Assembly (NCBI GenBank): GCA_035487295.1
Contig: DATHMH010000034.1
Coordinates: 124,001 to 188,000 of the forward strand
From: QIAW01 sp035487295
Lineage (GTDB): Bacteria > Acidobacteriota > Terriglobia > Terriglobales > Acidobacteriaceae
Direction of reading: 5' to 3'
DNA: 64,000 bases
The notes beneath the pieces were generated by a model that was not told where the DNA came from, did not search any database, and saw only the letters and a list, made by a program, of their open reading frames with translations. This document shows positions 15,876 through 25,192 of the stretch, piece by piece. Position 1 is the first letter of the stretch. Each line of letters begins with the position of its first letter. The position numbers and the translations under genes were made by a program.

Positions 15876-16520
15876 TTAAGCCTTGGCCTTTTCCCAATCT
15901 TTTAAGAACTGCGCTAACCCTTTATCTGTGAGCGGATGATTGAACATCATGTCCAGCACTTTAAAGGGTATCGTGGCTACGTGGGAGCCGGCCATGGCCG
16001 CCTCCACCACGTGCAACGGATGCCGAACGGAGGCGGTGAGAACTTCCGTCTTATATCCGTAGTTCTTATAAATCTGGACGATCTGGCGGATCAGGTCCAT
16101 GCCGTTCTGGCTGATGTCATCCAGCCTCCCGACAAAGGGACTGACGTATGAGCCCCCCGCTTTAGCCACCAGCAACGCCTGCGTAGGTGAAAAGCATAGC
16201 GTCATGTTGATCCTAATGCCCTGTTCGCTTAGGCACTTGCACGCTTTTATTCCATCGCGCGTGGTGGGCAGCTTGACTACCACGTTCTTATGCCAGCGGG
16301 CATAGTCCTGGCCCTCTTTGCACATGCCGCCAGCGTCGGTGGCCACTACTTCTACGCTCACCGGCCCATTTACGGCCTCGCAGATGGAGAGAATAGTTTC
16401 TTTAAACGGCTTACCCTCTTTCGACACAAGCGAGGGATTGGTGGTCACACCGTCCAGAATGCCCAGAGCCGCAGCTTCGCGAATCTCGTTTATGTTGGCA
16501 GTATCAATGAAGAATTTCAT
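15876..16520 (-). CDS. tal: Small transaldolase / fructose-6-phosphate aldolase-like protein
   Basis: 214 residues, the length of the TalC/FSA subfamily. Signatures are MKFFIDTANINEIREAAALG, GVTTNPSLVSKEG, the Schiff-base lysine Lys83 in NVVVKLPTT, INMTLCFSPTQALLVAKAG and YVSPFVGRLDDI. As transaldolase it would exchange dihydroxyacetone units between sugar phosphates in the pentose phosphate pathway; an FSA-type aldol activity is the alternative and cannot be excluded from sequence. It is followed in the same direction by the FAH-family gene upstream at 17.4 kb, 57 nt apart, so the two may be co-transcribed. Confidence 0.92.
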   Translation of the reverse strand: MKFFIDTANINEIREAAALGILDGVTTNPSLVSKEGKPFKETILSICEAVNGPVSVEVVATDAGGMCKEGQDYARWHKNVVVKLPTTRDGIKACKCLSEQGIRINMTLCFSPTQALLVAKAGGSYVSPFVGRLDDISQNGMDLIRQIVQIYKNYGYKTEVLTASVRHPLHVVEAAMAGSHVATIPFKVLDMMFNHPLTDKGLAQFLKDWEKAKA

Positions 16521-16577
16521 AGTTAATTGAGTCCTAGTGGAATTTTACAACTGCTTTGTGTGCAATGCTATGTTGTC

Positions 16578-17381
16578 TTAGTCATTGACCACGTGATTAC
16601 TCAGCGTTCCAATCCCTTCGATTTTCACCGCTACAACATCGCCCTTTTTCAAAGGCCCTACACCGGCCGGCGTACCGGTGCAAATCAGGTCAAAGGGAAA
16701 CAGCGTCATGACCCGGGAGATGTAGCGGATTACCGCATCCAGAGAGAAAATTAAGTCCCGCGTATTTCCACTCTGGCGCACTTCGCCGTTAACCAGAGTC
16801 TCCACTTTGATCCCCGCCCAAGGATCGATTTCATCCGTAACAATGGGGCCGACCGGGCAGAAAGTGTCAAAGCCTTTGGCCCGTGTCCACTGGCCGTCTT
16901 TCTTCTGCAGGTCGCGCGCTGTGACGTCGTTGACGCAGGTATATCCGAAAATGAAAGGACGCACATCCTGATCGTCGCGCAGCTTGCGGCAGGTTTTCTT
17001 GATGATGATGCCCAGCTCGCCCTCGAAATCCACGCGCTGCGAAATCTCCGGCAGGCGGATGTCATTCAGCGGGCCGATGATGCTGGAGGGCGGCTTCAGG
17101 AAAAGCAGAGGCTCGACGGGGACCTCGTTGCCCAACTCCTGCGCATGATCGCGGTAATTACGCCCTACGCAGACGATCTTGTGCGGATGCACGGGCGCCA
17201 TCAGTTTTGCTTCCGACAGCGGGATGCGCTCGGGTGGAATAAAGTCGGGAATAATCGTCCCCCAGGGATCGGTTTCGCTGGGCGGAACGCCCAGCATGCA
17301 AGAGATCATCTCCGCGCCATCGACGGTTTCGATCAGCCCGTGGCGGGTCTTATCTCCTAGCTTGAAGCGGCAGTATTTCAT
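16578..17381 (-). CDS. Fumarylacetoacetate hydrolase family protein
   Basis: About 267 residues from the ATG at 17381 (MKYCRFKLGDK). A longer frame to 17447 lacks a believable start. The FAH fold is shown by IVCVGRNYRDHAQELG, LLFLKPPSSIIGP, the metal ligands in VDFEGELGIII, GYTCVNDVTARDLQ, and GDVVAVKIEGIGTLSNHV at the end. Family members are Mg-dependent C-C hydrolases, decarboxylases or isomerases such as acylpyruvases. The specific substrate cannot be read from sequence. The gene precedes the transaldolase in the same direction. Confidence 0.88.
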   Translation of the reverse strand: MKYCRFKLGDKTRHGLIETVDGAEMISCMLGVPPSETDPWGTIIPDFIPPERIPLSEAKLMAPVHPHKIVCVGRNYRDHAQELGNEVPVEPLLFLKPPSSIIGPLNDIRLPEISQRVDFEGELGIIIKKTCRKLRDDQDVRPFIFGYTCVNDVTARDLQKKDGQWTRAKGFDTFCPVGPIVTDEIDPWAGIKVETLVNGEVRQSGNTRDLIFSLDAVIRYISRVMTLFPFDLICTGTPAGVGPLKKGDVVAVKIEGIGTLSNHVVND

Positions 17382-17557
17382 GCGATGTTGAATTGTAACC
17401 TGAGTTGCCCTTATGGCGGTTCCACAATTACCGTATTCACCACTCATGGAAGAGCACGGCTTCCATCGAGCGAACAGGCATTCTCCGTATGGAAATTAGC
17501 CCCCCTTATGCGCAAGGGGCAAGAAGAGAAGTCTCGAGTTTCCAGGCATCAAAGATA

Positions 17558-17597
17558 ACCACAGAGGACACAAAGGAATACACAAAGGGCACAAAGG
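17558..17597. repeat. Short tandem repeat (ACACAAAGG type)
   Basis: ACCACAGAGGACACAAAGGA then ATACACAAAGGGCACAAAGG: four related 10-mers in the gap between the FAH gene and the polysaccharide locus. It belongs to the same family as 7487-7518. Confidence 0.65.
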
Positions 17598-17648
17598 AAA
17601 TTTGCCCCTAGCTCCAGATATCCTGATAACAAATTCAAAATTTCACGT

Positions 17649-18617
17649 TTAGACTGTCTGAACCGCGGTCTTTTCCCGGGCGACCGCCTGCTGAAAGTAG
17701 GGCAACGAGAGCTTAAGTCCGGTTGCCAGGTCGACTTTGGGTTCCCAGCCAAGCAGTTGGCGCGCTTTGGTGATATCGGGCTGGCGCTGTTTAGGGTCGT
17801 CTTCGGGCAGGGGTTCGTAGTGTATCCCGCTTTTAGAGCCGGTGACCTGCAACACCTTCCTGGCACACTCCAAAATCGTGAACTCGAATGGATTGCCAAT
17901 GTTGACCGGCAAAGTTTCGGCAGAGCCCATCAGCCGCAGAAAGCCATCGATTTCATCGGAGACGTAGCAGAAACTGCGCGTCTGGCTGCCGTCGCCATAG
18001 ACGGTAAGCGGCTCCCCGCGCAAAGCCTGCTTCATGAAGTTGGGAATCACGCGACCGTCATTCAGTTGCATGCGCGGGCCGTAAGTATTGAAGATCCGCA
18101 CTATGCGCGTATCCACCTTCCAATAGCGGTGGGCAGCCATAGTCGCAGCTTCGGAAAAGCGCTTGGATTCATCATAGACCGAGCGCGGTCCGATGGGATT
18201 CACGTGCCCCCAATAAGTCTCTTTTTGCGGATGCTCATGCGGGTCGCCGTAACACTCCGAGGTGGAAGCCAGAAAGAAGCGAGCCGAATATTTTCTGGCA
18301 ACTTCCAGCGCGTTGAAAGTTCCCTCGGAGCCGACTTTCAGGGTGGCAATGCCGTGGGTCATATAGTCCACGGGAGAGGCCGGCGAAGCCAGATGATAAA
18401 TCTGGTGTACGCGGCCGAAATCAAAAGGCCGGCAGATATCGCATTCAACAAACTCGAATTTTGATTCGCGCGCGAGGTGTTGCAGGTTTTCTCTTCGCCC
18501 GGTCAATAAATTGTCAATAGCAACAACCGAGTGGCCACCCGCCAGCAGCGCGTCACACAGGTGCGAACCCAAAAAACCCGCTGCACCGGTGACCATAATT
18601 CTTTGGATTGGCTGCAA
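17649..18617 (-). CDS. UDP-glucuronate decarboxylase (UDP-xylose synthase)-like SDR
   Basis: 322 residues. The TTG start at 18617 is backed by AAGGAG four bases upstream; the first ATG is at codon 8. The NAD-binding loop is GAAGFLGSHL (residues 11-20). Active-site features are STSECYGDP (Glu121) and Tyr148-x3-Lys152 in RSVYDESKRF. IYHLASPASPVDYM and GPRMQLNDGRVIPNF are signatures of UXS proteins. It should convert UDP-glucuronate to UDP-xylose. It lies 22 nt downstream of the UDP-glucose dehydrogenase gene, which makes its substrate, so the pair is a complete route to UDP-xylose. Confidence 0.88.
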   Translation of the reverse strand: MQPIQRIMVTGAAGFLGSHLCDALLAGGHSVVAIDNLLTGRRENLQHLARESKFEFVECDICRPFDFGRVHQIYHLASPASPVDYMTHGIATLKVGSEGTFNALEVARKYSARFFLASTSECYGDPHEHPQKETYWGHVNPIGPRSVYDESKRFSEAATMAAHRYWKVDTRIVRIFNTYGPRMQLNDGRVIPNFMKQALRGEPLTVYGDGSQTRSFCYVSDEIDGFLRLMGSAETLPVNIGNPFEFTILECARKVLQVTGSKSGIHYEPLPEDDPKQRQPDITKARQLLGWEPKVDLATGLKLSLPYFQQAVAREKTAVQTV

Positions 18618-18639
18618 GGTACTCCTTAAAGAATTGCTT

Positions 18640-20064
18640 TTAGTCCGCGCCCGGAGCGGGCACCGCTACGGTCTTTTTGGCTGAGACCTCAGGACGCCCG
18701 ATGCTGATGTAGGTGAATCCCAGCTCCGACATGGTTTGTGGCTGAAAGAGATTTCGTCCATCGATCATGATGGGGTGCTTGAGAGCAGCACGCAGACGTT
18801 CGAAATCGAGGGCGGTAAATTCCTCCCAATCGGTGAGAACCAGCACGGCGTCTGCGTCCCTGGCGGCTGCATACGCGTTTTCAGCAAAAAAAACAGCCTC
18901 TTCCGGGAAGACTCCGCTGGCCTGCGTTTTCGGCATGGCCGCGGGGTCAAAGGCCGCAATGCTGCAACCTTCCTTCAACAGCAATTGCACTATGGCAATG
19001 GCCTGTGAGTCGCGAATATCATCGGTGCCACCCTTGAACGCCAGGCCGAGCACCGCCAGCCGTTTGCCTTTGAGAATCCAAAGGGCATTGCGAACTTTCT
19101 TGATGAAGCGTTGCCGCTGCTCGTCGTTGATTTTCATGACTTCGTCGAGCATTCCGAAGTCGTATCCGCAGTGCTCGGCGACCGCGCGAAAAGCCTTTAC
19201 GTCTTTGGGGAAGCACGACCCGCCATAGCCGATACCGGGATTGAGGAAACGCTTCCCAATACGAACATCGGCCCCCATGCCTTCACGGACCTGGCCAACG
19301 TCTGCTCCCACGCTTTCGCACACCGCCGCTACGGCATTGATGAATGAAATTTTCATCGCCAGGAATGCGTTGGAGGCGTGCTTGATCAGCTCGGCGCTTT
19401 TGGCACTGGTGGCAATCAGGCGGGCGGGAGTCTGGACATCATCCGGTTCGGGGATAATATTTTTATTTTGGTAATAACTGCCGTCGGTCAAAGGCTCGTA
19501 GATTTTCTTGAGCAGGGCAATGCAGCGTTCGCTGTCTGCCCCGATGACAATGCGGTCGGGATAAAGAAAATCCGTAACCGCGCTGCCTTCCCGCAAGAAT
19601 TCAGGATTGGAGGCCACATCGAAAAGATGGGTGGGCGCGCCATTCAGCTCCATGACGCGATGAACGCCCCGGCTGGTATCCACGGGAACGGTGCTCTTTT
19701 CCACGACGATCCGGTACTCGTTGGGAGAGGAGGCAATGGCCTGTGCGATCTCGCGGGAAACAGCTTCCACATAAGAGAGATCAGCTTCACCGTTTTCCGA
19801 GGGCGGAGTGCCCACGGCGATAAAGATGGCCTGGCTGTCGCGGGCTGCGTCTCTTACCGATCCCGAAAAACGCAGCCGATGGCCGCGATGACGGGCCAAA
19901 AGCTCGGGAAGAAACTTTTCGTGGATGGGCGTCTCTCCGCGCTCCAGCGCGGCAATCTTGCGCGCATCATTATCCACGCAAATAACTTCATGGCCCAGTT
20001 CGGCAAAGCACGCCGCTGCTACCAAACCCACATAACCGGAGCCAATAACAGCCACTCTGACCAT
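18640..20064 (-). CDS. ugd: UDP-glucose 6-dehydrogenase
   Basis: About 474 residues from the ATG at 20064; an ATG at 20082 adds six residues. The NAD loop is VIGSGYVGLVAAACFAELGH. Other signatures are VGTPPSENGEADLSYV, EKSTVPVDTSRGV, SNPEFLREGSAVTDF, PDRIVIG, and the catalytic Cys284 in GIGYGGSCFPKDVKAF. GLAFKGGTDDIRDS marks the C-terminal domain. It oxidises UDP-glucose to UDP-glucuronate. An extra loop of about 25 residues (YYQNKNIIPEPDDVQTPARL) interrupts the middle region. Together with the following UXS-like gene it marks the left border of the polysaccharide locus. Confidence 0.95.
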   Translation of the reverse strand: MVRVAVIGSGYVGLVAAACFAELGHEVICVDNDARKIAALERGETPIHEKFLPELLARHRGHRLRFSGSVRDAARDSQAIFIAVGTPPSENGEADLSYVEAVSREIAQAIASSPNEYRIVVEKSTVPVDTSRGVHRVMELNGAPTHLFDVASNPEFLREGSAVTDFLYPDRIVIGADSERCIALLKKIYEPLTDGSYYQNKNIIPEPDDVQTPARLIATSAKSAELIKHASNAFLAMKISFINAVAAVCESVGADVGQVREGMGADVRIGKRFLNPGIGYGGSCFPKDVKAFRAVAEHCGYDFGMLDEVMKINDEQRQRFIKKVRNALWILKGKRLAVLGLAFKGGTDDIRDSQAIAIVQLLLKEGCSIAAFDPAAMPKTQASGVFPEEAVFFAENAYAAARDADAVLVLTDWEEFTALDFERLRAALKHPIMIDGRNLFQPQTMSELGFTYISIGRPEVSAKKTVAVPAPGAD

Positions 20065-20288
20065 AGGAGTAATTATAACCATATAAGCCGAAACCCCAAC
20101 CAGGCGACACTTATATTAAGTCCCTGGTTCTATAGCAATGCAAAGGAATGATGCGGACCGATGTGCCGGGGCTGCCCTGTGTACAGCCGCCGCCTCCGTT
20201 CCCATAGTTTCCAGATCGAGAGAGTGTCTCAAAGACGTGGGCGTATGATGGTGAACGCCTGAATCGTTCGGCAGGCAAGCCATTTCCC

Positions 20289-22100
20289 ATGAGATCAACC
20301 ATTGCCACGCAAAGCTCTGCAAGCCCTGATCGAAGAGAATCTGTGATTAGCGGAAGCGAACCCTCCATTCGCAAGAGTTCCTGGCTGCGGCATCTTCCGC
20401 ACTTCACACCCTTTTTTTTATTGGTGTGGTTTGTTTCTCGTTTCAGCGTGAATATTCCCCAGGTTGACGAGTGGTTTCTGGCTTATCTGTTCCATGCAGT
20501 GCGATTCAAGACCGCGACGTTCGGTGATTTTTTTGCGCTGGCGAATGAGCATCGGATTGTTTTTCCCAGGTTGATCTGGACGGCATTGGCCTTTTGGACG
20601 CACTGGAACCTCAGAATTGAAATGATGTTCCATTTGGTTCTGGCGTTGATCATATTCGTGGTTTTTTACCGGCTTGCCTTGCGCCAGGCAAAACAAACCG
20701 GCAGCGCCTTGCTCGATTTGACAAATTTTTCAACCAGCCTCCTGGTTTTTTCCCTGGCGCAGTATCAAACCTGGTTGTGGGCATTCGCCGGCGGATACCT
20801 TTTCGTGCAAGCCGCGGTTGCGCTGGCTATAGGCATTTGCTTTATCGACAAAGTTCCAATTTGGGCCCGTTTCGGCATGGCGGCGTTGTTCTGCTTTGTC
20901 GCCAGCTTCTCGCAGGCATGGGGTCTCTGTTCCTGGCTTGCCTTGGTCCCCTGCATTCTGCTGCTGCAATCTGGAAGAAGAAAGGCCATGCAGCTCGGGC
21001 TGTGGAGTTTTTTATTTTTCGGAACGGTTGCCCTCTACTTTCACCATTTCAGGTTTTTGAAAGCGGCTGGGGACCCGTTGGGTTTCCTCTCGCATCCGTT
21101 GCCGTCCGCAAGTTTTTTTGTTGCCGTATTGGGAACCCCGTTTTGCCAGGGCGGCAGCAGTATTTCAATTCCGCTGGCATTTCTGGCGGGAGGGGCCATA
21201 CTGGTTGCTCTGGCGGTATGCCTGATCACGCTGCGCGGGTATGAGCATAAGGAAATCGTTGCACCCTGGTTGTCAGTCGCGCTCTTTGGGCTATTCTTTG
21301 GAGCCATGGTAACTGTGGGCAGGAGCAACGCCGGATTCGATGCGGCAGTGCAATCGAGATATGCCACTGGGGCCATATTCGTTGCCATTGCCGTCCTACA
21401 GCTTGGCCGCCTGCTTTGCGCAGGCCGGGGGCGCCAGATTTATTTGTTTTTGGCGGGCGCACTTTGGTCGTTGATCATCGCCAGTTCAATCAGTTCAATC
21501 GTGATTGGCTATCATTTGAAGGAAGACCTCTCCCACGCCAAATTATTTGTAGAGATCCTGCGCTACATCGATCCCGTAGGTGACAGTTCCAGCGAGGGCC
21601 CTTTCTTCCCGCTTTATCCTACCGACGGCACAGGAAACATTCGGACCACGGCGGAGCTGCTGAACGAGATCAGATTTCTGCATTTAGCTTCGAACGTTAC
21701 TTTTGTGGAAAATCCTTTGCCCGATTGCGGGTTGTTTGAATCAGCCGATGGCTCGGGAGACCTGCTGCATTTACGGCGCGACAAGGACGAAGTCACAGTT
21801 TCAGGATGGGCTTCTCTGCCGCAAGGACGCGGCCTGCCCAAAGTGGTCCTGATTTCCTATGGTGAGCAGAAAACATTCGTCACCGGCGCAGTGGTGGGCT
21901 GGGTCGATCGTCCCGATGTAGCCGCGCTGAGGCGGGACCCGCGATATTTCCACTCCGGCTGGAAGGTTTCTTTCCCGGCAAAATTTCTGCCTGCGGGAGA
22001 AGGCGTTCTTAAAGCTTGGGTCTATGACGCGGCGGAGAAGAAATTCATCCGCATGCCGGAAGCAGGCGAGGAAAAACGATTCAAAGCAGAAGTGCAGTAA
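20289..22100 (+). CDS. Large polytopic membrane protein, possible GT-C-type, unknown
   Basis: 603 residues with a polar N-terminus, about ten hydrophobic helices between residues 40 and 415, and a soluble C-terminal domain of about 185 residues. The first long loop after helix 1 has VNIPQVDEWFLAYLFHAV, an acidic pair in the position where GT-C glycosyltransferases keep catalytic acids. The C-terminal domain includes CGLFESADGSGDLLHLRRDK and VSGWASLPQGRGLPKVVLIS, a small beta domain that may bind glycan. I do not recognise the family. It is divergent from ugd and probably belongs to the polysaccharide locus. Confidence 0.75.
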   Translation: MRSTIATQSSASPDRRESVISGSEPSIRKSSWLRHLPHFTPFFLLVWFVSRFSVNIPQVDEWFLAYLFHAVRFKTATFGDFFALANEHRIVFPRLIWTALAFWTHWNLRIEMMFHLVLALIIFVVFYRLALRQAKQTGSALLDLTNFSTSLLVFSLAQYQTWLWAFAGGYLFVQAAVALAIGICFIDKVPIWARFGMAALFCFVASFSQAWGLCSWLALVPCILLLQSGRRKAMQLGLWSFLFFGTVALYFHHFRFLKAAGDPLGFLSHPLPSASFFVAVLGTPFCQGGSSISIPLAFLAGGAILVALAVCLITLRGYEHKEIVAPWLSVALFGLFFGAMVTVGRSNAGFDAAVQSRYATGAIFVAIAVLQLGRLLCAGRGRQIYLFLAGALWSLIIASSISSIVIGYHLKEDLSHAKLFVEILRYIDPVGDSSSEGPFFPLYPTDGTGNIRTTAELLNEIRFLHLASNVTFVENPLPDCGLFESADGSGDLLHLRRDKDEVTVSGWASLPQGRGLPKVVLISYGEQKTFVTGAVVGWVDRPDVAALRRDPRYFHSGWKVSFPAKFLPAGEGVLKAWVYDAAEKKFIRMPEAGEEKRFKAEVQ

Positions 22101-22126
22101 ATTTTTGAAAAGCTGCTCTGCGCCGA

Positions 22127-23767
22127 TCAGACCTGAATTTTAGCAGCAACCGGGAAGCGCCGGCCCATGCCAAATGCCTTCTTGGAAACCTTCAGAGTCG
22201 GGGCGGCCTGATGGCGCTTGTATTCGGTACCCTCAACCAGTTGCGTGACCCGGCGCACCACGGCCAAATCGAAATTGTGAGTGCGCGCGATCTCGTCGGC
22301 TGACTTGTTATTTTCCACATACTCTTCCAGGATGACATCCAGAAGCTCATACGGCGGAAGCGAGTCGCTATCCTTTTGATTGGGCCGCAGTTCAGCCGAG
22401 GGCGGCTTGGTGAGCGTGGATTGCGGTATGACCGGCTTCCGCGAATTCACATATTGGGCCAGACGGAAGACCAAGGTCTTGGGAACATCAGAAATGATGG
22501 CCAAGCCACCACACATATCGCCGTATAACGTGCAATATCCGACCCCGAGCTCCGACTTGTTGCCGGTACTGAGAACCAGCGCCCGGAATTTATTCGAGAG
22601 GGCCATCAACAGCGTTCCACGGATGCGGGCCTGAATGTTTTCTTCGGTCACGTCTTCGTTCAGGCCGGCAAAGACCGGCTTCAAGCTCTGGCCGAAGGAA
22701 TCAAAAATGCTGTTGATGCGCAGAAGTTCGAAGCGGATGCCGAGATTGGTCGCCAGCTCGCGGGCATCGTCAATACTGCCGCGGGAAGAATACGGACTCG
22801 GCATGCCGATGCCGATCACATTCTCGGCGCCCAATGCATCGACCGCGATGGCGGCAGTGAGGGCGGAATCAATGCCACCACTCAACCCGATCACCACATG
22901 ATGAAAACCGCACTTTCTCACATAATCGCGAGTGCCGAGCACCAATGCGGCATAAACGCTGGCCTCGACCCCTTCGATCTGTTCGTGCATATCACCGGTC
23001 AGCGCGTTAGGATCGAAGAGCACTAAATCTTCTTCAAAAGATTTTCCCTGGGCTACGACCCTTCCATCGGGGGCCAGAACCAGGCTGGAACCGTCGAAGA
23101 TGAGCTGATCGTTGCCGCCCACCTGATTTACCAGCACCACCGGAACCTTGTATCGTTGCGCAATCGCCGCCAGCATGTCACGGCGCAGTTCGCGCTTGCC
23201 AATCCAGAAGGGCGAGGCGGAAATGTTGAGAATAAAATTGCCGCCGGCCTTCATCAACTGTTCAATCGGATCGATCTGATACAACTGCCGGTCCCAGAAC
23301 TGCTTGTCATTCCATGTGTCTTCACAAATAGTGAGCGCCATCTGCTTGCCGCAGAATTGAAACAGCCCCTGTTGATGCGCCGGCTCAAAGTTCCGCAACT
23401 CATCGAAGACGTCATACGTGGGCAGCAGCATCTTGGACTGAACAAACTCGATTTTGCCGTCACGCATGAAAAGCGCGGAATTCATGACGGTCTTGCCGGT
23501 CGGGGAATGGGTGGGAGTCACGCTGCCGCAGATAACGGCAATGCCACGGGTGCCGGCTGCAATTTGCTCGGCCGACTCCCGGCATTTTTCGACAAAGGCG
23601 GGCTTCTCGACCCAATCGCGCGCGGGATAACCGCAAATTGACATCTCCGGAAACAAGATCAGCCCTGCGCCGGCAGAAAGCGCGCGTTGCGAGAAGTCTG
23701 TAATCTTCTTTACGTTGCCGCTGAAATCGCCAACCGTAGGATTGATTTGTCCGAGGGCTATCTTCAC
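22127..23767 (-). CDS. nadE: Glutamine-dependent NAD+ synthetase
   Basis: 546 residues from a GTG start. The N-terminal nitrilase-type glutaminase domain carries the triad Glu41 (FPEMSICGYPARDW), Lys112 (SKMLLPTYDVF) and Cys148 (ICEDTWND). The C-terminal synthetase domain has the ATP loop GLSGGIDSALTAAI and STGNKSELGVGYCTLYGDMC. It amidates deamido-NAD to NAD. It is a housekeeping gene inside the polysaccharide locus, converging with the membrane-protein gene to its left. A perfect palindrome CAGTTTAAACTG sits just upstream of the start. Confidence 0.96.
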   Translation of the reverse strand: MKIALGQINPTVGDFSGNVKKITDFSQRALSAGAGLILFPEMSICGYPARDWVEKPAFVEKCRESAEQIAAGTRGIAVICGSVTPTHSPTGKTVMNSALFMRDGKIEFVQSKMLLPTYDVFDELRNFEPAHQQGLFQFCGKQMALTICEDTWNDKQFWDRQLYQIDPIEQLMKAGGNFILNISASPFWIGKRELRRDMLAAIAQRYKVPVVLVNQVGGNDQLIFDGSSLVLAPDGRVVAQGKSFEEDLVLFDPNALTGDMHEQIEGVEASVYAALVLGTRDYVRKCGFHHVVIGLSGGIDSALTAAIAVDALGAENVIGIGMPSPYSSRGSIDDARELATNLGIRFELLRINSIFDSFGQSLKPVFAGLNEDVTEENIQARIRGTLLMALSNKFRALVLSTGNKSELGVGYCTLYGDMCGGLAIISDVPKTLVFRLAQYVNSRKPVIPQSTLTKPPSAELRPNQKDSDSLPPYELLDVILEEYVENNKSADEIARTHNFDLAVVRRVTQLVEGTEYKRHQAAPTLKVSKKAFGMGRRFPVAAKIQV

Positions 23768-23772
23768 ACTTT

Positions 23773-23784
23773 CAGTTTAAACTG
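23773..23784. promoter_or_regulatory. 12-bp palindrome upstream of nadE
   Basis: CAGTTTAAACTG is a perfect palindrome 5 nt upstream of the nadE GTG. Its position suits an operator or interference with the ribosome-binding site. No regulator gene is nearby and a match to a known NAD regulator site is not claimed. Confidence 0.3.
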
Positions 23785-23843
23785 GGGGGCTTGATATGGC
23801 CAAGTTCGGAGTTGAAGAGTGCGGGCAATACGCCTGTGTCTGA

Positions 23844-24911
23844 TCATGTTTGCATTCTCGCGGCTTGCGCTTCAAAAATATCCAACAGGATGCCGCGCAT
23901 GTCGTATTTGTATTTCCATTCCGGGTAATGAGACTGGAATTTTCTGACGTCAGAGATATACCAGATGTGATCGCCGGAGCGGTTGTCATCCGTATAGCTG
24001 TATTTTAGCTTCCTGCCGGCAATGTCTTCGCACAGAGTGATGGCTTCCTGCATGGAGCAGTTGCTGTGACGCGAGCCTCCCATGTTATAGACCTCACCTA
24101 TCCGCGGATTCCTGTAAAAGCGATAGAAGGCGTTGACCAGGTCATAGCTGTGGATGTTGTCTCGCACCTGCTTGCCTTTGTAACCGAAGACCGTGTAGGG
24201 ATTGCCAGTGACGGTGCACTGCATGAGATAGGCAAGAAACCCATGAAGCTGAGTGCCGGAGTGTGAGGGGCCGGTGAGGCATCCTCCACGAAAGCTGGCT
24301 GTCTTCATCTCGAAATAACGTCCGTACTCCTGCACAAGAATGTCGGCCGCCACTTTGGACGCTCCGAATAAAGAATGCTTCGAACTGTCGATGGACATAG
24401 ATTCATCAATGCCAGCTTCATAGCGGTGTCCGGGCTCGATTTCCCAGCGGGTCTCCAACTCCCGCAAGGGCAGCAAATTTGGTGTGTCACCGTACACCTT
24501 GTTTGTAGAAGTAAAAATGAACGCGGCCCTGGACGCAAACTGCCGGGTGGCCTCGAGAAGCACCAGGGTGCCGTTGGCATTCACGGTAAAGTCTTCGTGC
24601 GGGTCTTTCGCAGCCCAGTCGTGCGAAGGCTGGGCAGCGGCATGAATGACGACTTCCAGATCAGACGAGTATTCGCGGAAAATATTTTCGACCGCCTCCC
24701 GGTTGCGAATGTCCACATCGTAATGGCGGTATTGCCTGCCATATCTCTCTTGCAGCAGGTCCCGGTTCCATTTTGTGGAAGCGCCTGGCCCAAAGAAATG
24801 CGCGCGCCGGTCATTGTCAATGCCGGCGATGGCGAAGCCCTTCTCCGCAAAAAAGCGGACTGCCTCCGACCCAATCAAACCCGCAGAACCTGTGATCAAC
24901 GCAACCGACAT
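23844..24911 (-). CDS. NAD-dependent epimerase, CDP-paratose 2-epimerase-like
   Basis: 355 residues, with GGAAGATCGC upstream of the ATG as ribosome-binding site. The extended-SDR loop is ITGSAGLIGSEAVRFF. The long insert IDNDRRAHFFGPGASTKWNR, the string HAAAQPSHDWAAKDPHEDF, TSTNKVYGDTPN, and SSKHSLFGASKVAADILVQE are typical of CDP-paratose (tyvelose) 2-epimerases rather than UDP-galactose epimerases. It would invert C2 of a CDP-3,6-dideoxyhexose. Other CDP-sugar genes (rfbF, rfbG) lie 28 kb away at 52-54 kb, and the 3-dehydrase needed for a dideoxy sugar is not in the window, so the actual substrate is open. Confidence 0.8.
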   Translation of the reverse strand: MSVALITGSAGLIGSEAVRFFAEKGFAIAGIDNDRRAHFFGPGASTKWNRDLLQERYGRQYRHYDVDIRNREAVENIFREYSSDLEVVIHAAAQPSHDWAAKDPHEDFTVNANGTLVLLEATRQFASRAAFIFTSTNKVYGDTPNLLPLRELETRWEIEPGHRYEAGIDESMSIDSSKHSLFGASKVAADILVQEYGRYFEMKTASFRGGCLTGPSHSGTQLHGFLAYLMQCTVTGNPYTVFGYKGKQVRDNIHSYDLVNAFYRFYRNPRIGEVYNMGGSRHSNCSMQEAITLCEDIAGRKLKYSYTDDNRSGDHIWYISDVRKFQSHYPEWKYKYDMRGILLDIFEAQAARMQT

Positions 24912-25128
24912 GCGATCTTCCTTTTTGAAACCAGCTCTAGTTGATGTCCAGGAGCGCCTGGAGGTTCGATAACTTTATTCGGCCGCTCTCCCGAACTGCT
25001 GTTCACCTGATTTTCTCTGCCGGATCATACACCTACGCATTCAGAATACCGCTTAAATACAAATGAGAATTTTGTCCATCGCCGCCCTGAACAGGCGCTC
25101 TTATAACAGCTTCATGTTTTGCCTGGGT

Positions 25129-25157
25129 TTGACAGCGCAAAATAATCTTTGTAACTT
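25129..25157 (+). promoter_or_regulatory. Possible promoter for the ABC export genes
   Basis: A perfect TTGACA (25129-25134) is followed after 17 bp by TAACTT (25152-25157), a poor -10. It lies about 35 bp upstream of the permease start, in the 281-bp divergent gap after the epimerase gene, which otherwise shows nothing. Confidence 0.4.
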
Positions 25158-25192
25158 CAAGGATAATAGTAAGGCTGATCATTTTTTTGCTT

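Noticed and set aside
20111..20407. Minus-strand frame with a Gly-rich stretch in the ugd/membrane-protein gap
   Set aside because: It runs into the start of the membrane-protein gene, has no ribosome-binding site and only a faint likeness to secreted Gly-rich tails; possibly a decayed fragment but not supportable.
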